Part shown: one piece after another, positions 41,601-53,755 of the stretch
Position numbering within the stretch: the first letter of the stretch is position 1
Layout: every line of letters starts with the position of its first letter
Source: Trachythela sp. YZ-2020
Taxonomy: Eukaryota > Cnidaria > Anthozoa > Malacalcyonacea > Clavulariidae
DNA: 64,000 bases
Direction of reading: 5' to 3'
NCBI GenBank assembly: GCA_016169945.1
Contig: JADLSH010000236.1
Span: 4,884,001 to 4,948,000 of the forward strand
Program-made: the position numbers and the translations under genes
Notes under the pieces: model-generated
Database searches by the model: none
What the model was told of the DNA's origin: nothing
What the model saw: the letters and a program-made list of their open reading frames with translations, nothing else

Positions 41601-44600
41601 GAGCTAAAAATCCCTTCAAAGCAGTCTAAGTTGACACAACCCTGGGTCATTAATCAATTTAGCAGTACCATGACAATGGATACTACCTCTACCTTGGTGT
41701 TCATATCTGAACCAATGCCATTTTGCACCAAGTGTATCATAAAGCCAGTGCTTCACAAAGCTTTCTAATCTTTGTGTGAAAAACCAATCCACAATATGGG
41801 GATTGTCAATAACATTCTGCCGTCTTACATCACTAGTTGAATTACCAATATCACAGTCAGGATCAGCTTTAATAAAGCATGCAATTCAGGCCAATGCATA
41901 TCGGCAGAGGAAAAAGTGAAAAATAATGTTGGTGCCCCAACACTTGTTATTACAGCTTTGAGCTCCTCTCTTACTCGATTCCAGTAAGCATTACTACCAG
42001 CAATATTGCTGACATATCTAGATACTTTAGACAGAAATACATTTGTATTATTCGTGGCAGCCATTTTACGCAGTTCATTAATGCTTAGATGCGCTTCACC
42101 TGGATTTTGTTTCAGAAATATTCCAGTTTGTTGTAAGATTCGTTTCCTTTGAATCATGTTAAAAGCCCAGTATGAAAATCTGGGGTGATTAGCAAAACGG
42201 TATACCCATTTACCATCAATTAGTTCAGCAAATTTTAGAAGATGCTTTATTCTTTCCTGAAGAGGGACATCTCTCGCCTTCTCCATCAGGAAATAATGTT
42301 GGGAAAGCCATTGTGGCCAGATGTGATACCTGATACTCGTTTAAAGGCTCATTATCATTTGAGAGACATCTATATCATCATCAGTCTCAACAGTCATAAG
42401 ATCTTGTGGTACACCATTTGCAGGCAACAAGTTTAAAGCTTCTTCGTTAATTCTTAACTCTGAATAATGTGGATTATTATTTATAAGCCAAACTGAAGCA
42501 TTTCTAAAAGTGTTTTCTTTACCTTTAACTTTGACAATAATGACAGCCAAGTCTTTAGGGTACCTTGACAAAAATGTGACATTTTGTGGCAAGTTAATAC
42601 AATGCCCTGAAAAGCCTCGTTGGCCACCAGGTTTAATGTAAATTCGCATGATAGGGAGAGCACGGGCAATTAACATTTCTTCAATCTGAGTTAAATTTTG
42701 TAATTCATTTGGAACAGATGAAGGTATCATTGTCTTCATTGAGTTTTCGAATGAAAACTTTTTAGGAGATTTATTATCTCTAACATATCGTGAACACACA
42801 TATGGCACTGTTGGTTTAGATTTCAAGGGCCATGCCTCCTTACATACAGTACACTGACTGACAGTATACAGACTTATGAAACTTATTTATGTTAGCCTTT
42901 ATAGCCCAACATTGCTCTTCAATGCCACTATTTTGGGTGATGTCAAAGGTATTTAAATACTCCTGTTGACTTATTTTATGTTGAGACGCTCTTTTAGGTG
43001 CTCTTTGTTTTTTAGTTTCTTCTGATCGCTTTTGTTTTTTATAAAGTCTATCTTTCTGGGACCGGTTGTTCAAAAGCCGGTTAACGCTAACCCCGGGTTA
43101 AATTTTAATCTGCTGTTCAGGTTTGTATACTTCTACATGTTTGTTTATTTCAAAACTTTATGAACAAAAACTTCTATCGCCCAGTAAAAGGTTGATAGAA
43201 AAAGTATTCATATTAATATAACTTATAAGCAATGTCGGGAAACTTGTATGAAAGTTACCACTAACCCAGGGTTAAGTTAACCGGCTTTTGAACAACTGGT
43301 CCCAGAAGTCTAATTTGTCTCGCACTGTCAGTTTCATCTGATTGCTTTTGCTTTTTATTAAGTTTTTTCTTCTCAAGTCTAACTTGTCTCTCAATGTCGG
43401 TTTCATCCGACCGCTTTTGTTTTTAGACAGTCTATCTTTCTGAAGTCTAATTTGTCTCTCGCTGTCAGTTTCATCTGATTGCTTTTGCTTTTTATTAAGT
43501 TTTTTCTTCTCAAGTCTAACTTGTCTCTCAATGTCGGTTTCATCCGACCGCTTTTGTTTTTAGACAGTCTATCTTTCTGAAGTCTAATTTGTCTCTCGCT
43601 GTCAGTTTCATCTGATTGCTTTTGCTTTTTATTAAGTTTTTCTTCTCAAGTCTAACTTGTCTCTCAATGTCGGTTTCATCCGACCGCTTTTTGTTTTAGA
43701 CAGTCTATCTTTCTGAAGTCTAATTTGTCTCTCGCTGTCAGTTTCATCTGATTGCTTTTGCTTTTTATTAAGTTTTTTCTTCTCAAGTCTAACTTGTCTC
43801 TCAATGTCGGTTTCATCCGACCGCTTTTGTTTTTAGACAGTCTATCTTTCTGAAGTCTAATTTGTCTCTCGCTGTCAGTTTCATCTGATTGCTTTTGCTT
43901 TTTATTAAGTTTTTTCTTCTCAAGTCTAACTTGTCTCTCAATGTAGGTTTCATCAGACAGCTTTTGTTTTTAGACAGTCTATCTTTCTGAAGTCTAATTT
44001 GTCTCTCGCTGTCAGTTTCATCTGATTGCTTTTGCTTTTTATTAAGTTTTTTCTTCTCAAGTCTAACTTGTCTCTCAATGTCGGTTTCATCCGACCGCTT
44101 TTGTTTTTAGACAGTCTATCTTTCTGAAGTCTAATTTGTCTCTCGCTGTCAGTTTCTTCTGACCGCTTTCTTTTTTTAGACTCACTTGGTTTTTGAAGTT
44201 GTTTTTTTTAATGTCAGGAGCAGATATGCATTTATTTACCTGTATTGGTACAATTTCATATGAATTTGTATGTAGTTCGGATGATAAACAATACAAATAT
44301 TGCTCCAATTCAAGAATGTTAGTAAATCTCATGATAACAGCAGTGCCATTGGGATCAGGCATCCCACTTATGTCTCTCGCACAAGAGTCAAATAAAAAAA
44401 AATCTGTTTGCTTTATTATGGCCACCATATAACCCTCTAATATCAAAATAGCATGATTATCATTTAGGAACGTATTCAACAATGATGTATGAATATCATA
44501 GTAGCCACCACCACGGGTAGATCACTGGTATTTTGTGCCACCACCACAGGTAGATCACTGGTATTTTGTGCTACCACCACGGATAGATCACTGGTATTTT

Positions 44601-47600
44601 GTGCTACCACCACGGGTAGATCACTCGTATTTTGTGCTACACCACGGGTAGATCACTCGTATTTTGTGGTGTCGTGAACTTAATATATTAACATTAATAT
44701 TATAATTTATATTGACATTAACTAAGTAATTAAAAAACTGTTTAGGTAAGCACTTTCGTTTTAGGGCTGTAAAACAGAGAGGCGAGGCGTGTAAAAATAC
44801 ATTTTAAATCTGGTTTATTTGTGTGGTCTTTCATACTACATTCCCCACACAAAGGTGGCGACCCCGGCAGAACGTATCTAAACTTTACTTAACATGGAAA
44901 CTCGTAAGTGATCGAGATTTACTGAACTTTAGCGGAAAATATATTATGCCAACAACGCGAAGTCAACAATCAGAAGTCGAATACGAAAGTACTGTATCGT
45001 CGCCTGAAATGGATAATTCTACGGTTAAATCGGCTATGGAAACTGCGGAAATACGACTTAGAAACATTTGAAAATGTTGAAACGCCTGGGAGAACAAACG
45101 AAAGATATAATCGAGTAAAAAAACGAGCATAAATGGCAGCGACATCAGAGTAATTTGGAAACGAAAATAAACGATACACACGCATTAATTACAAGTATAG
45201 TGGAGCTAAAAATCGCCGAAAACATCGAGGAAGAAATTATCAACGAGTGGAGTAAAGAACAAGGAAGTGCGCTGGAACATTTTGAGCATATGCTGGATGA
45301 ACTAGATAACATTTTAACCTTGACTGAGCAAGAAAAGGCGGCGAGAAAACAACAGGAAATTGACGAGCGAGAGGCGGAGAAGCAACTTCGAATTTTGGAT
45401 GAAAAAGACAAGCGAAAGGCTTATCAAAGAAAATTGGACGAGGAACTAGAATTACAACGTTTAGAAAGGTTTAAAAAGGAGCAACAAACTGCTAAATTAC
45501 CCAAGCTAACAATAACACCATTCAAAGGTACGTGTTTAGACTGGTCTCGCTTTTGGGAACAATTTGAGGCGGAAGTAAATACTAGGACAAATATGTCGGC
45601 AATTTCAAAGTTTTCTTATTTGAGGGAATTGCTTGATGATCAACCAAAGAAAGAAATTACCGGATTGCCATTTAGTGAAGAGGGCTATAACAAGGCCATA
45701 GAAATTTTGAAGAAAAAATATGGAAACATTTCTGAAATAATACAAGCCCATGGTAGAGAAATTTTGAAATTACCCACTATTAACTACAGTTAATTTGAAA
45801 CAGATCCACGGGTTTTATCGTTCCTTAAATGTCAGTGTTAACTCGTTGAAAACTTTAGAGAAACTAGACACTGCAGAGATTTTAGTCCTAGAAACACTGG
45901 AAAAGTTAGCGCCAATCAAGGCTGACCTTATTCGTACTGATCCAAATTGGCAAAGTTGGGGTTTTGAGAAATTACTAGAAGCCCTAAGAGATTACACATT
46001 AAGAAACCCAGAGAAAGATGACACCCCTAATCGGACATTTGGGGGTCCTAGGCGAACCGAGCAATTTAATCGAAAAGAAAGGCATTACCGGTCGATTGAG
46101 AAAAAGCCAAACAAGTGTGTATATTGTGAATCAAGTGAGCATCGAAGCAGCGAGTGTAGTAAAGTGAAAGAAGTTAGCGAGAGACGAGAGTTTCTAAAAA
46201 AGAATAGATTATGCTATAATTGTATTGGAGGTGGTCATGGCGCGGCAACATGCAGGAGTAAGAACTGTGCTAAATGTGGGTGTCGACATCACACTTCACT
46301 CTGTTCAACGGAGCAACCCAATTTACCCTATATGATTGGTTCAGCTAAAGAGACTATACACCCTACATTGGTAGTGATTTCAAATGAGCAGAAATTCAGG
46401 GCTATGCTAGATACGGGAGCTGGGAGCTCGTTTGCTTCTTCGACATTTATCAGACATCTTGGAATGAAACCATCACGCTGTGAATGGAAAAGCATTGAAA
46501 CCATGACAACAACAGTACGTCAGAAGTTACCTATTTATGATGTCAAGTTATTATCTACTGATGGTAAAGAAGAGCTAGCTGTCTCGTTGACTATGTTGGA
46601 CAAACCTGTTATCACAACTTGAAGCAGTTTCCACATTTAAGGGGACTATGTTTCGACAACGAAGATGACCGTGAGCAACATCCAATTCATCTGATCCTTG
46701 GAGTCGGTGACTTATCGCGGATCAAGACGTCTACATGCCGAGTCGGAGATGTCAATCAACCTGTTGCAGAGAAGACAACTTTTGGTTGGACTGTGATGGG
46801 TCCCGGAAAGAATGAGTCACACATTAGTTATTTCGCCAAAACATTACAAGAAGATTATGAGAAGCTCTGCAACTTGGATGTGCTGGGGTTACAAGATCAT
46901 CCTATGGGAAACCAGAACATGGTGCATGAAGAATTTAAAGAGTCGTTGCAAAGGAACCCGGATGGAAGTTATATCACCTGTCTGCCATGGAAACCAGTGC
47001 ACCCACCACTGAAAGATAATGCAACAAGTGCCAAAGCTCGTTTGGGAAGATTACTTAAGAAGATGGAGAGAGACCCGGACTCTTTGCGGCAATACCATAA
47101 CATTATTCAAGATCAAATCAATCAAGGAATCGTTGAGCCAGCACCTGATGTGCCAACGAGGATAACGTCTTTATCTACCACATCGACCAGTGATAAAAGA
47201 GTCCGCTGAAACTACTAAAATGCGCATAGTCTACGATGCCTCCTCTAGTGAAACTGCTCAAGCTGCTTCTCTTAATGATTGTCTTGAGACAGGCCCACCG
47301 TTGCAGCCTCTCTTACACAACGTCGTCGTGAGAAATCGTTTGTGTCCGATTGGGTTGACTGCTGATGTGAAACAAGCCTTCCACCAAATATGGATCCAAC
47401 CTAAAGATCGTGACGTCTTCAGGTTTTCTGGATTTCTGACCTGGATCACAAGGACATTGTGACACTCCGCTTTACCAGAGTTCCTTTTGGTTGTGTTTCT
47501 AGTCCGTTTTGCTTGGGGCAACATTGCAAGAACATTTGAACACTTTGGAACAAAACTACCCAGAAACTGTAGCTGAATTAAGAAATGATCTTTATGTTGA

Positions 47601-50600
47601 TGATGTAATTAGTGGCACATGCGAGCCAGAGGTGACGAAGGTCAAAGAGGAAGCCAAAGAGATCTTTCACCAGGGAGGCTTCACACTTCACAAGTGGCAT
47701 TGCTCTGTAGCCAGTTTAGAAGAACCAGAGAACAATGATTCGGAACAAACATACGCGAAAGAAAGTCTCGGAACAAAGACTGGCGAAGCGAAAATTTTGG
47801 GATTGAAATGGAACAAACTAAAGGACACTTTAGCTGTTGATTTTACAAATTGCAAGGCAACGCAGGAATACACAAAGAGAGGAATCTTGAGGGCTATGGC
47901 AAAGGTTTACGATCCTTTGGGGCTGGTATCTCCTGTCATGTTGGAAGCGAAACATCTCTATCGAATTGTCTGCGAGAAAAACTTACCATGGGATGCACAC
48001 CTGGAAAAGGAAATGGAATTTATTTGGCATCAGTGGCTAAAGAAATTGCCTGATGAAATAACTGTCCCTCGAAGCATAGTAAGTCTTCAACTTCCATTAA
48101 CAGAAGTGAAACTGCACGGATTTGGTGACGCTAGCAGAAAAGGATGCTGTGCAGCAATCTACGGTGTCGTTAAGCAAGGGGAATATACAAGTCAAGGTCT
48201 TCTAGCGTCTAAGTCAAGGATTGCAAAGAAAGAATTGACAATCCCGAGACTGGAATTAGTGGGTGCGCACATGGTGGCCAATCTTCTGCAGAACGTTCGA
48301 ACAGCATTGGAAGGATATAAAATCACTGGCACGTTTGCTTGGTCAGACAGTACGGTTGTTCTATGTTGGATAATGAGCACTAACAGAGAATGGAAGCAGT
48401 TCGTCACGAACAGAATTGTTAAGATTCGGCAAAAGGAAAACCTACAGTGGAAGTATTGTCCTACAGCAGAGAACCCAGCAGATATTGGGAGTAGAGGTTG
48501 TAAAGCAGATAATCTTGGAGACTTGTGGTGGAAAGGACCAGACTGGTTAGCAAACGAAGCTGATTGGCCCAAAGGGAGCTGTGAGCCCAAACAAACAAAA
48601 GAGGTGACTGATGAAGAAAAGGTTGTTAAACAGTTGAGTTTCGTTGCGATAGACGGTGAAGTAAACGTGATACAAGACTTGTTGAATAAGTTTAAGCTGT
48701 GGAAAGTAATTCGAGTAGTTGCATGGATACGAAGGTTTATTAATAACTGTCGTTCGAAGTTAAGGAGAAGTAACTCTCTAGTAACACAAGAAACTCAAGA
48801 AGCTGAAAAATGTATTGTCAAGATATCACAGAATGCGAAAATGTTAGAAAACGACTATGAGGATATTTCAAAACGACTTGGACTTACGCCAGACAAGGAA
48901 GGGATACTTCGTTGCCGAGGAAGGGTCACGGGGGAGTATCCAGTCTATATACCGACGAACAGTAAGCTAGCACGTTTAATAATTGAAGATGCACATGAAC
49001 GGACATTGCACGGGGGAGTGACGTCTACAATGGCGAAGATACGAGAGCAATGGTGGATAGAGAGGTTAAGAAGATCGGTGAAGAGTATTATCAACAAATG
49101 TTACAAGTGTTTACGTTACAGAGCGAAACCCTTTGCTGCACCACCAACAGCGCCACTCCCAGAATTTAGAACACAAGGAGATCGAGCTTTTCAAACTGTC
49201 GGCGTAGACTTTGCTGGTCCACTTGGGTACAAGGTATCCAAGAATAAACAAGGGAAAGCTTACGTGGCTTTGTACACATGCGCGACTTCAAGAGCCGTAC
49301 ATCTACATCTATTACCTGATATGACTGCAGACGAATTTAAGAGAAGTTTAGGAGAGATCATTGCCAGAAGAGGGCTACCCACGAGAATAGTAAGCGACAA
49401 TGGAAAAACATTTGTAGCAACAGCGAAATGGCTGAACAAACTTAAACGGAATCATAAAGTGAACGATTTCCTTGCTAGGAGAAATATTCTTTGGGTGTTC
49501 AACTTGGCCAGAAGTCCGTGGTGGGGCGGCTTCTTCGAACGTATGGTGGGATTAATGAAAGTTGCGTTGAGAAAAGCTGTCGGTAGAGCAAGTCTTACCT
49601 TTGATCAACTGGAAGGAAGTACTGATGGACGTTGAAGTTCAATTGAATAATCGCCCTTTGGGATATATGGAGGACGATATCGAGTCTTTACCACTTACAC
49701 CGAACACTTTAATACATGGAGCGAACATAAGTTTACCTGAAGAAGATCTTGATGACATGGAAGAAGACGAAGTAAAGAGAATGAGTAAAAGAGCTAAGTA
49801 TATTCAAAGGTGCAAAGATACAATCTGGAAAAGATGGACAACAGAATATATCAGATCGTTAAGAGAGAGACGTTTAAATCAAACTGGTAAAACGTCTGAA
49901 ATTATGATTGGCGACATTGTGTTGATTAAAGGGGAAGAGAAAGATCAAGGACAATGGAAGATAGGTGTTATCCAAGAGTTTGTAAAGGGGAAAGACGGTG
50001 TCATCAGAGGAGCGAAATTGAAAACTGTTAATGGAGTTCGTGAACGTCCATTGCAATTACTTTACCCGATGGAATTGTGTGTTTCAAAGAATGCTGACAA
50101 GAAAGTGATGAAACAGTTAAACCCGAAAGCTGAAGAGTTCCAACCAAGAAAAGAAAGAGCAGCAAAAACAAACGCTAAAAAGAGACTTGAACAATTAGTC
50201 AAAACTGTCCAAGACGATGAGTTATAGTTGTTTCTTAGACTTTTTGATTGTCTAAGAAAGGGGGAGGGTGTCGTGAACTTAATATATTAACATTAATATT
50301 ATAATTTATATTGACATTAACTAAGTAATTAAAAAACTGTTTAGGTAAGCACTTTCGTTTTAGGGCTGTAAAACAGAGAGGCGAGGCGAGTAAAAATACG
50401 TTTTATATCTGGTTTATTTGTGTGGTCTTTCATACTACATTCCCCACAGTGCTACCACCACAGGTAGATCACTAGTATTTTGTGCTACCACCACGGGTAG
50501 ATCACTTGTATTTTGTGAAATAATTGCTTCTATCACTAACGGTAAATCATCACTATTTCTAGTTATTGTAGCTGCTTTATTTCCTTGTACAGTTTGACAT

Positions 50601-53600
50601 ATCTGATAAGAAAACATGTTTCTATCAAATTAAACATTAACAACCTTTTCCCTTTGGTAAGTCATCTGTAGACAAAAATTCCACACACGGGTCGAGAACT
50701 ACAAACCAAACCCACTATTGAAGGCGTTTACATACATTTGATATCCTTGTAGTAAGACATCAAGAACGTCGAATTCCTGTTTATTGTGAATTATAAAACC
50801 AAAACCGGTAAAAGTAGAATCGAAAGCCTATAAAACGACATTTTTTAAAGATATTAACGCATTTTGCTTTTCACAATTTTTCATTTCGGTCAGCGGACTC
50901 ATCATTAAAATGATACCAAAAAGCCTAAATGGGGGTAAATACTAATTATACTATAAAAGTAGTGCAATTTTTATGTTGCTATAATGGTTCACAGGCAGGA
51001 TCAGAGTTTGTGGTTATGTTGGTTACAATGTTTATATTGCTAGCGTTGTTGCTGTTGTTAATTAATGATTAAGAATAGTCTTTTGTTGTTGTGGTTGTTC
51101 GAAATGGGAAAATATCGATATCGAAAAAAAAGGGCAAATATCGAAGAAATATCGTATCGAATAAAAAAGCTGATATCGCCCATCCCTACAATCTGATATT
51201 TTCTACTCAGCCTCCCACCCTCAGTTCACTGCCCACCAGCTTGGATGTTTTATTTGAACCAATCGGAGAGCTCTATTACAATAATCCAATCAGGAGTCAG
51301 AATCTGACCCTAGTTTAAACTGATTGGCGCGGCGGGATCAATCAATTGCCGCTTTCAACCAGAGGTTTATTTTCCCCTTCGCCTTTCCTCCCATTTATAT
51401 TATTATAATGTAGTAAAATAAAAATAAACCTCAATTATCATAGCGGTGAATAGCGGTGTACTTCTTAGGTGCCAGCGTTCTTCTTAGTATCGTGTTGATT
51501 GTTGTATTGGTAAAATACAAACGACGAAACTGGGCTCCAAAGTTATCAACTGCTGCTAATATCCCACTGGAGACAGTCGAAAATTTACAAGAACTTTATG
51601 AGGTAAGATTTTTATGGTTGTGGTGCATACTGGTCAGTACCCTTAGTACACATCAGTGGTTAGTACATGTGTCTTTCATCTCTGTGGCCTATATGTTCAG
51701 GGGTTTTGTGCTAATTCGAGGGTTTTTATCCGGGGTCCTCTGGTTTTCCACCAAAAACTAAGCCTTAATTGTAAGGCACGTGTATCATGAGCCTCCGGAT
51801 TGGGTTAATTGGGCAACCACACCTTGTGTAATCGACATTAAATGAATCATCATTTTTATCAAAACAGGAGCCAGTTATTCCAGGTTATGTAACTGAAAGA
51901 AACTCTGAAACTGATCATCATTTTTACGAGGAAGTGCATGACAGAAATGCAAACCAGCCTTTGGGTGACTCGTCACTGGAAAGGAACGATCAAACAGGGG
52001 AACCCTCCATAAATGATGATAATCGTCAACAATTACTTGATCCAGAGAAAGACACACCAGATGAAGGTAATCCTTAAAATTGTTCCATTGCTTTATTGTT
52101 TTGCTTTTATTTGTTTTATTGTTTCGTTGTTTTTCATTGTTTCGTTGTTTTTCATTGTTTTTATTTGGGTTTTTTGGGGGGTTTTTTGTTGTTGTTTTTT
52201 TGGGGCGGGGGGTTTTGTTCATGTCTTTTGGGGTTTTTTTTATTTGTTTTTATTTGTTGTTTTGTTGTTCCATCGTTTTGTTGCTCCATCGTTTTGTTGC
52301 TCCATCGTTTTGTTGCTCCATCGTTTTGTTGCTCTCATCGTTCCCATCGTTTTATCGTTCCCATCGTTTTATCGTTCCCATCGTTTTATCGTTCCATCGT
52401 TTTATCGTTCCATCATTTTATCCTATTGCTCCTACTGTTCCTGCTGTTCCTGCTGTTCCTACTGTTCCTACTGTTCCTGCTGTTCCTGTGTTCCGAACGT
52501 TCGACCGCCGTTTCGATCGTTTCTACAGGGTGTTACCTTTTTCACACAAATAATGATCAGGCTTTTAGCAGTCAAATGACACCTTTTCTGTATCACTGCG
52601 ATCAATAATGGCCCAATACGATCCAATGAAAAAAGAGTGTTCCAAATCACATTTTTCCACCTTCGGGAATTAGATACGTTCTTCGAATTTTCAACCATTT
52701 GTCCAAAAGATGGTTGCCTATTTGTGAAACGTTCAGCAACGCCAGTTCAGTCTGCAAATTTTTTATTTCTTAAAATGTTTTAAGCACCAAAATAAGGGGC
52801 GGACCGGACCGTTGGGGGTGGGGTGGTGGAGGAAAAGCAAAACAAAATTCGTGCAAGGGAAAAGGAAAGGAAAATAATTCTTAAAAAAGGCCCTGTTATT
52901 CCATGCACGCATTCATCAGTTGCTCATGTTCCAAATTGACAATTGCAATCAGAGCTTAATGGGTAAAAATTTCAATAGGAAGAAGATAGCTTTGCGGTCA
53001 ACTCCCAATGGTGGAAAATGCGTTTTCGACGGGCAATTTTTAATCGTATCGTATTTGGCCATTTTTGATCGCAACGACACAAAAAAAGTATCATTTGACA
53101 GCTAATGTTTTGTTATGATTTCAAATATATATCCTAAATAATATACGCACGACAATATGCTAAATTTGGGTTACATTTTTTATACACCCTGTATTGCTTC
53201 AATTCTATTGCTTTCATTGTTTCCATTGTTTCTTTTCCATTTCTATTCCATTCATTTCCAGATACCTTGAAAATGGGGGCGACGAACGATGGTGAAAATC
53301 AGCCACTTTTAGAAGAGAAGCTAGAATACATAATACCTTCTGCCGACCAAAACGAAACCTACGAAGAGCCCGAAATATCGGCACAAAAGCCGGGTTATAA
53401 TGCACTTGATGAAAACAGACTCGAAGGCAGAAATACAAGAGATGATGGCGGTCATCAGAAATGTATTAATCAAGATTCAGATTATGTTATACCGGCTGAT
53501 GAAATTAGAGAATGGTACGACGACGTTAAAGTGACAAGAATCTTACCTGGCTACACGGCGTTGGATCAAAGTTTACAAGTGCCTGAAGATGACCCTGCTT

Positions 53601-53716
53601 ACCAAAAGTTGAACAAGAAAGAACAAACAGGAGAAACTTCCATGAATGATGATAATGATAAAAAATTACTGAAAGCTGATCCAGCGAAAGATAGACCAAC
53701 TGAAGGTAAATCCTTG

Positions 53717-53755
<39 letters not shown>

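Larger units (their letters stand above)
44670..50448 (+). mobile_element. BEL/Pao LTR retrotransposon
   Basis: 180-bp LTRs (44670-44849, 50269-50448) begin TGTCG and end CACA, and differ at about three positions. Flanks are GTGG and GTGC, an imperfect 4-bp target duplication in the Helitron linker repeats. A purine tract (aagaaagggggaggg) precedes the right LTR. Internal order gag, protease, reverse transcriptase, RNase H, integrase is the BEL/Pao order. Several frame breaks make it defective as read; no envelope gene. Confidence 0.93.
37700..50930 (-). mobile_element. Antisense Helitron, split by a BEL/Pao insertion
   Basis: Minus-strand modules in order: degenerate peptidase N half (50.9-50.5 kb), [11 protein letters not shown] linkers, [BEL/Pao 44670-50448], more linkers, peptidase C half (44.5-44.2), basic tandem repeats (44.1-43.3), Helitron N-terminal and Rep domains (43.1-41.2), Pif1-type helicase (40.9-39.5) and an RPA-like OB-fold protein (38.65-37.7). 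All modules carry frameshifts or stops, so it is not autonomous as read. Exact 5'-TC and CTRR-3' ends were not located. Confidence 0.75.

Noticed and set aside
45145..45411. Ser/Cys-rich antisense ORF
   Set aside because: Shadow of the BEL/Pao gag frame.
48192..48590. 132-codon antisense ORF
   Set aside because: Shadow of the BEL/Pao RNase H region; no domain.
52013..52608. Three overlapping Phe/Cys-rich ORFs
   Set aside because: T-rich tandem repeats in intron 21, open in several frames.
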